Positions 1 through 10,504 of a DNA stretch of 64,000 nt are shown here, one piece after another. A program made the translations under genes and the position numbers. The stretch covers positions 3,162,001 to 3,226,000 of the forward strand of contig OZ345352.1 of the NCBI GenBank assembly GCA_977006965.1, given 5' to 3'. Numbering within the stretch: position 1 is the first letter of the stretch; every line of letters begins with the position of its first letter. This DNA is from Phymatolithon calcareum (lineage: Eukaryota > Rhodophyta > Florideophyceae > Hapalidiales). Under the pieces are notes generated by a model. The model did not search any database, was not told the DNA's origin, and saw nothing but the letters and a program-made list of their open reading frames with translations.

Positions 1-94
1 GCAACATTATAAACCGTTAGAATCGTAAGATATGATATTAAATATGTCTTTTTCCGGCTTACAGTTCACGTGCCCCTGCAACGCCAGGCTGACT

Positions 95-670
95 TTTTTT
101 TTGAATTTTGAATTTATTAAACGCCCTCAGAAACACTCATAAGACTGTAAGGGAGATGCGTTTCAGATGCCACTACCTTGGTAGCTCCGTTAAAGCCCAC
201 AAAAGCTCGTTGCTATCGTCGTAGCCCTAGCTGCAAAAACCCTCCTCCAGAGAAGGTGGAGGGAAAAGCTTAGAGTCCACTTGTCCTGTTCGTAGGAATC
301 TCAGCGTCGCCGTTCTATTTTGTCTTGGTCTATTCCATGTCGTCATAAAAGACGATTGTGAGGAATAGTACTTTGTCAAGTGCCTTTTCAGTCTCACTAG
401 TCTCCTCTTCTGTTAGTCGATATCTTTGAAGGTACACTTCGAGCTTGTTCATGAGAGTTGGTACGATTTCACCGAATTTGACTTCCAGAAGTGTGGTACT
501 CAATGGGGGAAAACGTCCGAATGCCCATTTAATCGCCAATTGGCGGTGACGTGCTTTCGGTAGTCTGATTATGGCGGGAGTAGACCCGGGAATATCATAA
601 GGAATATTCCTCTTTCTGCTCGCCTCCAAGCCTTCTCCTTCATCTTTAAAGAGCAGGTCCCTCAACGATG
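95..670 (-). mobile_element. 5'-truncated LINE, poly(A) form, with 13-bp target duplication
   Basis: The 13-mer CGCCAGGCTGACT occurs at 82-94 and again at 671-683, exactly flanking this segment. On the minus strand the insert ends in an A run (seen as T at 94-102) preceded by an AT-rich tail that resembles the tails of the other LINEs in this window (ATTTATTAAACGCCCTCAG on the plus strand at 112-130). It carries the LINE C-terminal box at 330-665. A target duplication plus A tail plus 5' truncation is the standard signature of target-primed reverse transcription. Confidence 0.85.
330..665 (-). pseudogene. LINE C-terminal fragment (HR-FxGRFPP box)
   Basis: A 111-residue open frame. Its central part, RHRQLAIKWAFGRFPP, aligns with RKHRLLAVKWFFGRFPP of the LINE at 10505-11767 and with the copy at 31801-32465. 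The tail after it (acidic, then ALDKVLFL) aligns with AIDKLLAL and AMDKLMML. No reverse transcriptase remains, so this is the truncated 3' end of a LINE polyprotein. The family of the box is not one I can name. Confidence 0.7.
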
Positions 671-684
671 CGCCAGGCTGACTG

Positions 685-1110
685 TCAGACAGAGGGAACT
701 TCGCGAGAATACAGATTTTGCGTCCGCCTTACCAGTCTGGAAAAGTCCATAGTTTCAGTCCTAAACATTTTGACTGGTAATAAGGAAGCAGCATTAGGTC
801 ATAGTGACTGCACTGTGCATCTACGGGACATTTTTTCTCGGAACGATTTCTAGTTTTCGAGTGTGGAATTGCTTTTCAACTAAACTTTTCGTTCTGGACT
901 TGCCAAAAGCTCTTGTGGAATGGGTATTCAAGCTTTTGCTCAAAAGCGTCTGAAAATATTTGGAGCGAAAGTTTGCAAATCGACGCTGCACTTGGTATCA
1001 GCCAGTCCAACCTATGTCGCGTCCTCCTAACCAGTCCACAAAGCAGTGACTGGAAATGAGGATCTTTTTGACTGGCCCTATGCCGCGATCTTTATGAATT
1101 CTCAAGACGG
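685..1110 (+). repeat. Dispersed repeat X, copy A (uninterrupted)
   Basis: This stretch aligns with the reverse complement of 29726-30060 followed by 27650-27732. Shared landmarks include ATTTTGACTGGTAATAAGG (near 765), CTAGTTTTCGA (near 850), GCAAATCGACGCTGCAC (near 975) and the CTTTTTGACTGG stretch near 1065. The other copy is interrupted by an inverted-repeat transposon; this one shows the empty site (CCTCCTAACCAG near 1030). It is rich in GACTGG motifs and codes for nothing I recognise. Confidence 0.75.
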
Positions 1111-1284
1111 CCCCTCTGACAAGATCTTGACGTCACAAGGGTCAGAGAAGAAGACGAAGAAGAAATCTGGATTTTTATATACGATTTACGTATGCGTTTG
1201 CAGACGCATGGGGAAACTTTGCCAGTGCCATGGGTCTGGGAAGAGCTGGAGAGAAAATAGAGCAGAAGAGACTTGATAAGAGGA

Positions 1285-1480
1285 ATAATCTGTAGGTGTC
1301 GGCGTCGTCCTCCCGTGGCAATCTTGGGAGCGTCGACTTTGAGACAAACGCACAAAAGCGGTAAAGTGGACATTGAGTGCGGTTGACGCCGAACTAGCGT
1401 TCACAACGAAACGTTTGTCGCCAAGGAGGGAAGGAAGCCCGCGAACTCCACGTGGTCGCAGGGACTCGGAGGCGGATGTG
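1285..1480 (+). repeat. Dispersed repeat Y, copy 1
   Basis: Aligns with 8198-8400 on the same strand: both run GTAG(G/A)YGT-GGCG-CGTCCTCC, then GTCGACTTTGAGACAAACGCAC (GTCGACCTTGAGACGAACACAC in the other), then GAG(T/C)GCGGTTG. Short reading frames on the minus strand of both copies share a pattern of CVxLKVD followed by GGRR, but I do not recognise a protein. The element class is unknown. Confidence 0.6.
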
Positions 1481-2900
1481 ATCGTGCGGCATCCAAGCAG
1501 TCGTAGAAGGTTGCCATTAAGCAAAATGTGTGCTTGGATGTAAATTTCGTAGGAAAGACGAAAGTGGCCTGTTTAGTTAAGTGCTACTTCACTGCATCTG
1601 ACCAATCCCAGAGTCAATCTTTGGCGACGTCCCGGACCTCGACGTGCAAGCAGTAGTCAAATTCGCAGCGAATAGATTAGAATGGAAGAAGCTTGGGCCC
1701 TCAAAGTGCATACAAGGGGAATATGCAAAATGAATGAATGGATGTAAAAACGTGCCTGGCTTCTCCCAGGGGTAGGTATGAGCAGTACAACATTCCTATC
1801 AGATGGAGAAGAAGAGGTCGTTTAGATTCCCTGGCACCTCGGGATCATCGCAAGTCGCAGTTGAATCCTCTAACAATGGAGGAAGCTCTAGCCGAGACAA
1901 TAAGGTGGCACTGAGGGACAGAAGGTAAATTAGATGAAGAGAACATGGATGAATTGGCGGCTACGATTATGTGGATACACCGCTCGCACATGAATTGTTC
2001 AACTAAAACGGCTGAGATGCAGAAATACATTCACAAAGAACAGTGACTGGGCAACAGGAAGTATCTTCTTGAGCAGCTTGCACATTCAGCAAACTGAGAA
2101 GCGCTGAGACGTTGCTGTCCAATGCCAATGGCGTTTCGACAAATAATAAAAATTAGGCTCGTGAGGCGCACTGTTAGAACCATGCTGCGACTTCTCACTC
2201 CTCGATTATTTTATACTCAGTCTGGCATGATTTACTGCGTTGGAAAACAGGAATCTTCAACCCTTGTGTTAGGCATCATTACAAGGCATATTCCGGTTGT
2301 ACAATCCAAGCAACGTTTCCGGGTCCAATCCCGGCACGAATCAAGAATCTTTGAAACTCCTCGCGCCATGAGTATGACATCGTGTACAGCATCCAAATGT
2401 TTTCTGGCGACCCTAGACGAAGATATAAGTCCGAGTCTTTGAAGCGCACAGCCGCTTCCTTTCCCACAGACTATCCGCGACAAATTGCAGTCTTTGGCAC
2501 ATCGAGCAACATTGCTAGACTCCTCGCTCGCAAGTCGCCCGGAATTTACGAAGGTCATAAGAAGCGTCTTGTGTGGTGATATTGAGGCCATCGCCACTGG
2601 GTTTGCTGATAATCTGCTGAAAATACCCTGCTCGTCTCTCTGGATGTGGTTGTACTCTGAGTTAGTTTCTGATTTTTCCGTAGTAGATCTGTGTGTACTA
2701 ACGGAGGGTAATTTCCGTACCGTGTGGAGTTCAAAATCCCTTTCAAATGAGGACTTGATCCCTCATTTATTAAAACACTCTGGGCCTTACTTGACCACGC
2801 AATTGACAAATTACACATGAAATCGTTTGATGTAATGCAATTTTCTTGTCAAGGCGGCAGACTTCCGAACTGCAGGTAGAAAGGCATCCTGGTTCTCACA
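1481..2900. other. No supported gene; weak overlapping frames at 2122-2820
   Basis: 1481-2120 shows nothing I can identify. Between 2232 and 2820 several frames of 60-120 codons overlap on both strands (for example 2485-2820 plus and 2279-2467 minus). None shows a recognisable motif, and no single frame is better than its neighbours. A decayed transposon gene is possible but not shown. Confidence 0.5.
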
Positions 2901-4295
2901 AATGTTACCTCATTCGCAGTCATTCTTTAACAGATACAGTAGTTACAATTGTATGATTGAGTATGATACGAATCATCAAAACTACTTTCTATTCTGGCTT
3001 AAAGCTTACATTCTTTGCCATTCATATGCGCAATATTTCCAGCGTTCCGAGCTCTCCTTCCAGTATCCAAGTATTCCGGCGAAGGGTTCCCTAGAACAAA
3101 AATGTATTCTGAAGAAGCGTGTTTTTATTCTGGAGGTGCCTCTTCGTAAATAATAACATTGAGTACAAATGCTGTCACCATAGCCCAGGCGTTCTGCAAT
3201 TATTTTTAATATGCCTGAAGCTGTGGTATAGGTCCTCTTTGACGATGACAGCCGATGCATCGAAAGCGCAAGCGATTGGACTCCCATGAGTCCTTCCACT
3301 TCACTAGCAGGGCTGCGTCAGAGCGATTGCACGTTTTTACCCCTTACGGACAACCAACCTTTCCCGTGATAAACGTATCATTGCTTTGCTTTCCACCTAC
3401 TCTTGTTCACTAAAGAATTCTGCTATATGCGAAACATATTCAATTGTTTTACAGTGTAGTTTATTCATTGTGGCGGGGTTCTGCTACGGTCCCAGCTCTC
3501 TGCAAGGCATGTAGCGTCTCGTCAAACTGAGGAGCTCTGTATCTACCTCAATCGTGTCTAACGCAAGGCGATTTTATGCCTTACGTGTGCAAATAATGAC
3601 ACACTTTTCCATCGCGACGAGACGAGACCCAGCATCTCGGGACACTCTCCCAACAAAGCAACGTGGAAGATTGGCAATGCTCTCGAAATTGCGAAATAGG
3701 AACTAACTGAATTGCTCAACTCACACGGCCTGCAGGGGCTTGATGAAGCCATGAAGTGGAAATGTAACATATACGACAGAAGACCTACTGTAATCCGAGT
3801 GAGTTTCGGAGCGGTGGAGGCCCCCGGTTGAGCAAGTTGAGGTCCTGCCCTTTGGCAGTTGCTGTCCTCGATCCCCCTTTCGCGAAAACTTGCGAGGAGC
3901 CATGGATTGTGTTGGGAGCAAAGGGAGAGGGCGTAGCCGAAACATCTTAGTCTTGCGCGGTCGTTCGCCATTTGAACACGGGACTGATTACCATTGGGGA
4001 CACCTTCTTTGCCTGAGTGCTCAAATCTCCTCTTTCAACGAAGTAAGATCAAACTCGACGCAAACGTAAGTGGATTAGAATTCGATGTGTCATCTAGACG
4101 TCGGTTGGGTAGCCAGTCACGGTTACAGTAAACAATAAAGTTCGAATTACTACAACTCGGCAGAGGTGAGGACAAAACGTTGAGCTGCAATGCAACAAGA
4201 GTACCAAAATCAATACTGCATTGCAAGCTTTTCCCGTTAACTGATATCAGCCCCAGGCCAGGGTCTTAGGAGGGTACATCACGTGTGATATGTAT
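2901..4295. other. Nothing recognisable
   Basis: Only short frames without motifs. The longest, 3558-3971 on the minus strand (137 codons), is low in recognisable features. No repeats or hairpins stood out. Confidence 0.5.
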
Positions 4296-4444
4296 ACGTT
4301 ATCGCCTGAAACGAAAGGGACCAGTCATGATACGAAATCGCGAGGGACGTCACAATTGAGTGATTTTGGTCCCAAGGGCCGGGGGGTGACGTCCCTCGCG
4401 ATTCCTTATCATGTCTGGTCCCGAAAGTTCTGGGCGATAACGGT
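4296..4444. repeat. Long near-perfect hairpin (foldback/MITE-like)
   Basis: Arms 4296-4353 and 4386-4444 are inverted copies of about 58 bases. Both read CGTTATCGCC, then GGGACCAG(T/A)CATGATA, then AATCGCGAGGGACGTCAC. The loop is about 32 bases. No coding capacity. The outer flanks stop matching abruptly on both sides, as expected for a foldback element, but I see no convincing target duplication. Confidence 0.85.
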
Positions 4445-6282
4445 CTTATCAGCCCTGTTTTTTCATCCGGGTGGGATGACGTGGGATATGCCCGCTCGCT
4501 GGAAGGACATTTCGGGGAAAAATGTGGCCATTCTACAACCCGGGATTGGATTTCGGGGCATAATCGGTTCAGCACGTATTAAAAGCGGGGTGATAGTGGG
4601 AATGAGCGATTCACTGAATGCGCGAGAATTGAATTTTTGGACTCTGTTGCTCCTCTTCAGGACGCGACGTCTTACATTAGATGATCTGATATTCGTGACG
4701 TCGGCCTTCCAAATATGGTTCTAATGGAGACTTTCAAACTCGTGACTACATAGAATCATTGTAATATATTTTGCATCACTGTTAAATATCTTCCTGCCCT
4801 GCAATGCACGCCTTTGTGCGCAGCACAGGATCCCCTGGGTTGTGGCGAAGTAAGGCTTCCAGCTTGGGACGTCCATGAGCCAGGGAATGCGCTAAAGCGT
4901 GTGGCTTCCCCACTACAAACAGTATGGAGAAAACTAAGACCTTAGAAGCGCTGCTAACCTGACTTGGAGGAAATACGGAAAAGCGTGATATCCCTTGACT
5001 AGTTCACTTTACATCCACAGAAGCAGATGTTAAACTTTTGAAGCAGCCTTCCAAACTGAGGCCCAGGGGTCAGTTTCGGATTTAGCGGCCTCCCGGACGG
5101 GCTTACAGAATCGGTCGGGTCTGGGTTTCGAATGGATATTACAATGACTTCTAATCCTAGATAATTAACTCTTTCCGTCTCTCTCAGTCTTCGTCCAGGG
5201 TTCTTGTGCCACGTTCGACTGTCCACTACAGAAAAGGGGGAAGCAACCTAGGACCTGGTCTTTCGTGCCTTCATCTATAACAGTTCCGTAAACCACAGCT
5301 CTAAGGTTCGTTTCACAGCCCATTCTTTTCGTCCCCTGGGCTGCCTTCGTCACCTTCGCATCTTGCACAGTTTGCACCCATTTACAGTCCGGGTTTGCTC
5401 TGCCAATATACTACAGCTGCAAAAATTGAACCCTAAATTACAAACTTCGAAAGCTGCTGCAAATGAGTGATATCGTTTTCCGTAGCTAAAAAGAGCTATG
5501 TACCCTAGTTCTGGAAGAAAAATCCATATCTCTTTATTCCGAAAGCGCCCATTTCCGTATCGGTTCCAAATGTGAAATCAGTTTAAAGCCGGGTCCGTAC
5601 AGTTGTATACTCGAAGATTCATTAGGAAGATAGTCGTTCATTTAACACGATGCTACACTTACTATATTTTTAATTTCACTTCGCCGTTCCTGACGGGGAA
5701 ACCTGAAAGCCTGGGATCAAAGACGTCAATGTCGCCAAGGTTTACCACAATGCGGCATACGGAATTTCGTAGGTGCCGTACTGAAACAGCTCATATCGGA
5801 ACAGACTTTACGCCGTAGTCGTGACTAAAAACCTTTTAACCTAGCTGCAATCCAAAATTATAGTGGATGTCAATGTTACTTCAGATGAAGAATCTCCAAG
5901 CGTCAATAGAGTATCATGCACAAGATGCACAGCACGCAAGTAAAAATCAGGAAAGGAAGAAGAAACGGACGCCCCTTATTAAGAGCTACCGTTTGTATCA
6001 TGCGATTTGATAGTATTCGAGGTACGTCCTCGTATGGAATAACATCTGGCGAAGCAAACACTGCGTTGCATATCATTACGGAATTAAAACTAATAGGTTC
6101 TAACGCTTGCAGCCCTTGAGATAGAAACCCCAGCAATACTGGTGCAGATTTATGTCTTTCAGATCTCAGAAATCTCTTCACTTGCACACCATGTGACCCC
6201 GATTGGTCGGTACTGAAGAATCTCTATGGCTCTGAGGGCTGATCTCTATTCATGCGCAACAGAATAGCTAGCTTAACTGCAA
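4445..6282. other. No supported gene; one doubtful frame at 5165-5377 (-)
   Basis: The minus-strand frame 5165-5377 (70 codons, containing GCETNLRAVVYGTVIDEGT) reads more like real protein than its surroundings and could be a transposase scrap, but I cannot assign a family. The rest of the stretch shows nothing identifiable. Confidence 0.4.
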
Positions 6283-6288
6283 TATAAA
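6283..6288 (+). promoter_or_regulatory. TATA box of the secreted beta-helix-like gene
   Basis: TATAAA within AATATAAAGAAG lies 67 bases before the ATG at 6355. The spacing leaves room for a short 5' leader. A TATAAA at a similar distance precedes the LOR gene at the other end of the window. Confidence 0.55.
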
Positions 6289-6354
6289 GAAGACGTAGCC
6301 TCGTGCTCGATTGTGATCAATCGAACTGCAGAATCCTCTGTTCGTCCGATCGAA

Positions 6355-7503
6355 ATGTTCTCCCACATGTTGTTCCTTGCAACTCTCACCTTGCTCGTGA
6401 CATGCACATGTGCGCAAGTTGTGTGCAGTGGAAACCTTGCTTCTCCGAATCCTATCACATCAGATGTCATCGTGTCAGGGGGCTCGTGCACCATTCAGGG
6501 CATCACAATCACAGGTTCTGTGCAAGTTTCCGGCGGTGGAGCTCTCATCACAGTGGGCACCACGGCAATTCAAGGCAATTTGCTTGCGACCGGAAGCGGT
6601 GCCATCACTCTCGGAGGATCGACAACCGTATCAGGTGCCGTGTCTTTCGCCGACACGACGTACACCCTCACCGTGGGTTCGAATGCTGTTGTTAACACCG
6701 TATCTTTATCCAACGGCGCTGTCTTTGTAGGCCAAGGAACATCTGGTGCAATCAGTGCTTCAAATGCAGGAGATATTTCCTTACAGGGCGCTACGGTTAC
6801 AGGCGGTGGAATAGGAGCCAACGGTGGATCTGGATCGCTCACGCTGTGCGGTTCTCAAGTCTCCGGTGGCATTATCTTTTCGGGAGTAACTGGCGATCTG
6901 ATTTCCGTCACGGGTCCGAACTGTGCCGTGAACACTATCACCGGTACCATAAATGTCGGAAATGGTAATGGAAACGTCCAGATCATCGGAACTACTGTTG
7001 CCAGTGGTGATCTGCTTGTCGCTGTGCAGACAGGAGATGTCACAGTGAAAAACGCCGACGTTAGCGATGTCAATATTGACCAGGTTACCGGTAACGTTAT
7101 ACTGAAAGAGGTGCAAACCGACAGCGATGCTTCGATCACGGCGACAGATGGAACGGTAACACTGAGTGATTCAAATATCACGGGTGACTTTCGTATCACA
7201 GGAACGCAAGGAGCAGTTAAAGTTCTTAACAACAACTTCAACCTCGAAGATATCAGCGTAACCGGCAGCACTGGCCAAGTGACTGTCACCGGAAATACTG
7301 ACCTCACAAGCACCATCTTGGAAAACGCTGGCGTGATATTTTCTGACAACAACGGTCAAGGCGCGGAAATAAGCAAAAATACGGTGGGTACGACGATCGA
7401 GAACAATGTTCTTACGACGCTTTCGTGCTCTGATAATACTCCAGCTCCGTCGGGTAATGGAAACACTGTTGGAACCGCCACTGGGCAGTGTACCGGGTTC
7501 TGA
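6355..7503 (+). CDS. Secreted Gly/Thr/Val-rich beta-helix-like protein
   Basis: A 382-residue protein. I chose the ATG at 6355 because it begins a clean signal peptide (MFSHMLFLATLTLLVTCTCA, cleavage likely before Q-V-V); the open frame extends further upstream only through a GTG. After the signal the whole mature chain is a run of short Gly/Thr/Val/Ser/Asn segments alternating with hydrophobic beta-strand-like segments (ITSDVIVSGG, ITVGTTAIQGNLLATG, and so on). This is the composition of right-handed beta-helix or adhesin-like surface proteins. Only a few cysteines are present, several near the N-terminus and the C-terminus. No catalytic motif is visible. An extracellular or wall-associated structural role is inferred. 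Function unknown. The frame is intact, with a TATA box 67 bases upstream and no intron signal. Confidence 0.8.
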   Translation: MFSHMLFLATLTLLVTCTCAQVVCSGNLASPNPITSDVIVSGGSCTIQGITITGSVQVSGGGALITVGTTAIQGNLLATGSGAITLGGSTTVSGAVSFADTTYTLTVGSNAVVNTVSLSNGAVFVGQGTSGAISASNAGDISLQGATVTGGGIGANGGSGSLTLCGSQVSGGIIFSGVTGDLISVTGPNCAVNTITGTINVGNGNGNVQIIGTTVASGDLLVAVQTGDVTVKNADVSDVNIDQVTGNVILKEVQTDSDASITATDGTVTLSDSNITGDFRITGTQGAVKVLNNNFNLEDISVTGSTGQVTVTGNTDLTSTILENAGVIFSDNNGQGAEISKNTVGTTIENNVLTTLSCSDNTPAPSGNGNTVGTATGQCTGF

Positions 7504-7657
7504 ACGATCGGCTTGTAGACGTAATGCAGAAAATACTGTTCCATTGCTTGGAGGAGAGAATAGAAAGGTTAAGCCCTACAAATGTAGAGTATAAGTTGCT
7601 TTGGTGAGGGGGACAAAAAGCACTTCGAAGAAATTCCGGGAAGTCTGCCCATAGCCA

Positions 7658-7720
7658 GGGGGAAATGTGATGTTTTATTTTAAAAGCTCTCAAAATCTCA
7701 ATTTGAATAACACAGCAGAG
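7658..7720 (-). mobile_element. Orphan LINE 3' tail (C-tail family)
   Basis: On the minus strand this reads CTCTGCTGTG, then GAGAGCTTTTAAAATAAAAC, then a short C run (G run on the plus strand at 7658-7662). It is a diverged copy of the last ~70 bases of the LINEs at 10505-11767 and 31801-32465. No coding part is present. Possible degenerate target duplications (AGTCTGCCCATA at 7642 and AGTCTCACTGCCTAT at 7719) are too imperfect to rely on. Confidence 0.55.
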
Positions 7721-8197
7721 TCTCACTGCCTATTTATATGCAGTATCATTGTCCATTTCCGTGAATCAGAGTGTTCGATGGGGCGCTACGACTTCAATCA
7801 AAGCACCGGTTCCAATGTATGTCGCCAATGTTGATTTTCTCCGCAACGGGACCCGTGACCACGTACAAAACGTTGCAACGTGGTGAGAGCGCAAACAATA
7901 GCTGTTGGACCCCTTTTTGTACATGCAAAAGTTGTGTTCCAACTCGGACATTCCGGATCTTGCTTGCATTGTACACCTAACTTTTACTGATCGTATGAGC
8001 TTTCGGAGAACTAACGACAGTGTCATCGGTGCGCGGTGGCTGTAGCGCCAGGCTCCAAAAGGAACCGATGCCACATGGGAGAGAAAAGCCCAAGAGAGGA
8101 GCGAGGAGAGAGAAGAAAAGAGCGGGAGAGACTAGACAGAAAGAGGTGGAAAGAAAGACAAGCAAACAAAACCCCCAGGACAAACAGACAGAATAAG
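7721..8197. other. No gene seen
   Basis: Purine-rich GAGA-type sequence around 8090-8170 produces long spurious minus-strand frames. Nothing else is recognisable. Confidence 0.5.
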
Positions 8198-8400
8198 CGT
8201 GTAGACGTGGGCGCCGTCCTCCGCCGGCGACCTTGGCTTCGCTGTCGACCTTGAGACGAACACACGAAAAAGGGAAAAGGCAAACTTGAGCGCGGTTGTC
8301 TCCGTGCTGGCTTGCATGAAGAAGGTTGCGAACAAGAAGCTTGGGAAAAGCTCCGACTCCGCGTGGTCGAAGGGCCGTGCAAGCGAAGTTGAGCGTGCTT
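8198..8400 (+). repeat. Dispersed repeat Y, copy 2
   Basis: Second copy of the sequence at 1285-1480, same orientation. Landmarks are GTAGACGTGGGCGCCGTCC, GTCGACCTTGAGACGAACAC and GAGCGCGGTTGTC. The overlapping minus-strand frames here (7977-8441 and 8023-8412) are Leu/Ser/Phe-rich without a family signature, so I do not call a gene. Confidence 0.6.
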
Positions 8401-8655
8401 CGAGTCGAGCATTTGAGCCGAAATTCAGAACTCCCCACCATCCTTACTCAGAGGAAGGAACTAACTACTGTAGCTTATATACTACAACCTAAGCAAAAGA
8501 CAACAATGCAGCGCATAGACACACAAGAGACACGTGCACGTATAGCCCAACAGATCACCTACCACGAGCAACATGACTATCGCGATCCAAGTTGCGCGGC
8601 GTACAGTCGCGAGAGGAAAAGGCGACCGTCTTGGGACAGCGACATGTGGGGGTTG

Positions 8656-8888
8656 GTTGTGCACCGGCTGCGAGGGATCATCCCTCGCCCTCGGGCTCAT
8701 GTCATCCCGAGAGTACGGTGCACAACACGCTTGTCAACCTGCTGAGGGGGTAGACATCGGCTTCCTCTTGCAACTGATTGCTTCTATGTCATAACTCCTC
8801 ACGTAATGCCGTACACTTCTGAGGGGCCATAACTCTTCACATCAGTTGCAAGAGATAGCAGATGTCTGTCCCCTCAGCCGGTTGACAA
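8656..8888. repeat. Nested foldback at the left edge of the Crypton region
   Basis: Two inverted structures overlap here. GTTGTGCACCG (near 8656) pairs with CGGTGCACAAC (near 8718) around the palindrome CGAGGGATCATCCCTCG. Then 8727-8790 (TGTCAACCTGCTGAGGGGG ... TTGCAACTGATTG) pairs with 8842-8888 (ATCAGTTGCAAGAG ... CCCTCAGCCGGTTGACA). The same unit recurs, inverted relative to 8727-8790, at 13185-13254. It may mark the edges of the mobile unit that contains the Crypton gene. Confidence 0.65.
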
Positions 8889-8976
8889 CTCCTCACATCC
8901 GCACAGCGCTGCGGCATTACTCCCTCGGAGCCAAATTATGTAGTTGACAAACCAGAACAGTGTCTACCTTGACTCT

Positions 8977-9789
8977 ATGGAGAAAACAACCCACGATCCT
9001 TCAGCGACCGGAGCTCCCCTAGACCAGATTATTGACTCCGAATGGTCGGACATTGAAGCGGAGAATGGTTCCTTCCACCCGTCAGCGTCCACCTTCGCGC
9101 CTCCTAAGCCACAAGAGCCTACGATCCCGCTGCTCCCGCGGACACGAACCCCTCAAAGCTCACTGGCGGCAGGGCCGGGGCACGCGGCACTCGTAGCTCC
9201 AATCTCGCCGTCAAATCCAGGGAATGCTTCCGCCCCGCATCCAGCGCTGAGGGCAAATCCGGTCCCAGACTTTGCGCCTCCTGCATTCGCACCGTCTGCA
9301 GAAGTCGCAGAGACACGTACGCTGAACATCACACTAGCACCGCCTATGCAACACACAAAAGAGACGGAGCGATTCTTGGGTGTTCGTGTTACCGAGAACA
9401 CAGAAAAGAGCAACGAGTACTCCATGCGCGCCCTCGCGCGCTTTTTGTGCCGGAACGGAGAAGAGTCTAGTTTGGAGCGCAAGTTTGAGATGGCGCCACT
9501 GATTCTGTTCTTTGATGGGTTTAAAATATTCTTACCCCAGGGGGGGGGGGGAAATTGTATGTTTTTATTTTACAAGCCCTCAACGCCGGTATTCACCAAC
9601 AACAGAGCAGCTTGGGTCTCAGTAACTACCCTGTGTAACAATTATGTTCCCAAATCACAATTGCTGCACTCATCTCCATCATCTCCAACTCTAGTATCCA
9701 TCACTTGCTACGTTCTTCTTCTTCGCAGTAAAAATTGCCGAGTAGGGCAAACCTCCGCAGTCGGAGGTCTTCTCGGCGCGCTCGCATAA
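8977..9789 (+). CDS. Pro/Ser/Ala-rich protein, 3' end overwritten by a LINE tail
   Basis: From the ATG at 8977 the frame encodes an acidic start (SEWSDIEAENG), then about 110 residues rich in Pro, Ala and Ser (FAPPKPQEPTIPLLP and similar), then a more ordered part (TKETERFLGVRVTENTEKSNEYSMRALARFLC). At 9540 it runs into a G run and the reversed LINE tail, so the residues after about 188 are probably not original. It may be the N-terminal part of the Crypton protein that resumes at 10243, because it lies on the same strand and inside the same inverted repeats. That link is inference. A pyrimidine-rich stretch ending in CAG near 9728 could be a 3' splice site. Confidence 0.45.
   Translation: MEKTTHDPSATGAPLDQIIDSEWSDIEAENGSFHPSASTFAPPKPQEPTIPLLPRTRTPQSSLAAGPGHAALVAPISPSNPGNASAPHPALRANPVPDFAPPAFAPSAEVAETRTLNITLAPPMQHTKETERFLGVRVTENTEKSNEYSMRALARFLCRNGEESSLERKFEMAPLILFFDGFKIFLPQGGGGNCMFLFYKPSTPVFTNNRAAWVSVTTLCNNYVPKSQLLHSSPSSPTLVSITCYVLLLRSKNCRVGQTSAVGGLLGALA
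9540..9612 (-). mobile_element. Orphan LINE 3' tail with 12-C terminus
   Basis: On the minus strand: AAGCTGCTCTGTTG, then CGGCGTTGAGGGCTTGTAAA, then ATAAAAACATACAATTTC and a run of 12 C (G at 9540-9551). This matches the 3' end of the LINE at 10505-11767 closely. It contains only the last ~70 bases of the element and sits inside the Pro-rich reading frame. I could not find a convincing target duplication. Confidence 0.7.
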
Positions 9790-10120
9790 CTTCCGGGGGG
9801 CTAATAAAGGGAAGCCCTCTCGGGGGACAACTTCTGTGGGCTCTTAACATCAGGGGGTGTGCTCTTCAACGAGAGCTCGCTCGGGGGGACAGCTACAGGT
9901 AGGCGCTCTTCAACGAGTGCTCTTTCGGGGGGACAACTTCGGGAGGCTCTTCAACGAGGCCTCGCTCTCGCTCGCGGGGGCAACTTGGAGGGTGGCGTTT
10001 GTCAACGGAGGCTCGCTCGGGGGGACAACTTCGGGGGGCCTTCAACGGAAACCCACTTGGGGGGACATCTTGCGCGGCTCCAAAAACGGAACCTCGCTCG
10101 GGGGGACAACTTCGGTGGGC
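9785..10120 (+). repeat. Imperfect tandem repeat, unit about 35-40 bp
   Basis: Variants of GCTCGCTCGGGGGGACAACT followed by TCGGGGGGCTCTTCAACGA recur about eight times with indels (near 9820, 9885, 9927, 9980, 10010, 10050, 10095). The array keeps at least two frames open, giving repeated LARGDNFGG or SLGGTTSGG peptides, so it could be translated. The Leu-to-Phe spacing of six residues does not fit pentapeptide repeats. Repeat copies differ too much for a recent expansion. Confidence 0.75.
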
Positions 10121-10504
10121 ACTATCGGCGCGGGTTCCGGTTTCCGCGTCGGTGAAAACTAGTCTTGCACCGGATATGATATCGATGGTTTCATACATTC
10201 AGCACGTAGCACGATTTCTGATATTTCGCGTCGGTTCGCGAAATGTTTCGGGGTCAGCACTCTTCACTTGGTCTTCAGCGGGGCAGCGTTCTTCATTGCG
10301 ACAACCGATTTCGGCGGAGAAGCCGCCAAAATGCGCGCATTCGTCAAAGCATTCGTCGTGGTCAAAAATACCGGCGCGGGCTACCCGCCCGCGCCGGAAA
10401 TCTTCAGTTTCGTGTCTCGTGGGCCGTTCGGTCCGGTTCAGGTTTCCTTCGGAAAGAGATATCCACATGGACCAACTGGACGGAGGACCAGCTAAGAAGA
10501 GTGC

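Noticed and set aside
7977-8441. Minus-strand hydrophobic frame that could look like a membrane protein
   Set aside because: It arises from a purine-rich GAGA stretch and repeat Y; composition is biased and no start context or conservation is evident.
9540-9612. Target duplication for the 12-C tail insertion
   Set aside because: No repeat of the left flank TATTCTTACCCC was found at the other side within a few hundred bases.
9857-10160. Possible pentapeptide-repeat protein (LARGDNFGG units)
   Set aside because: The spacing between the hydrophobic positions is six rather than five and the units shift frame; it is better explained as a tandem DNA repeat.
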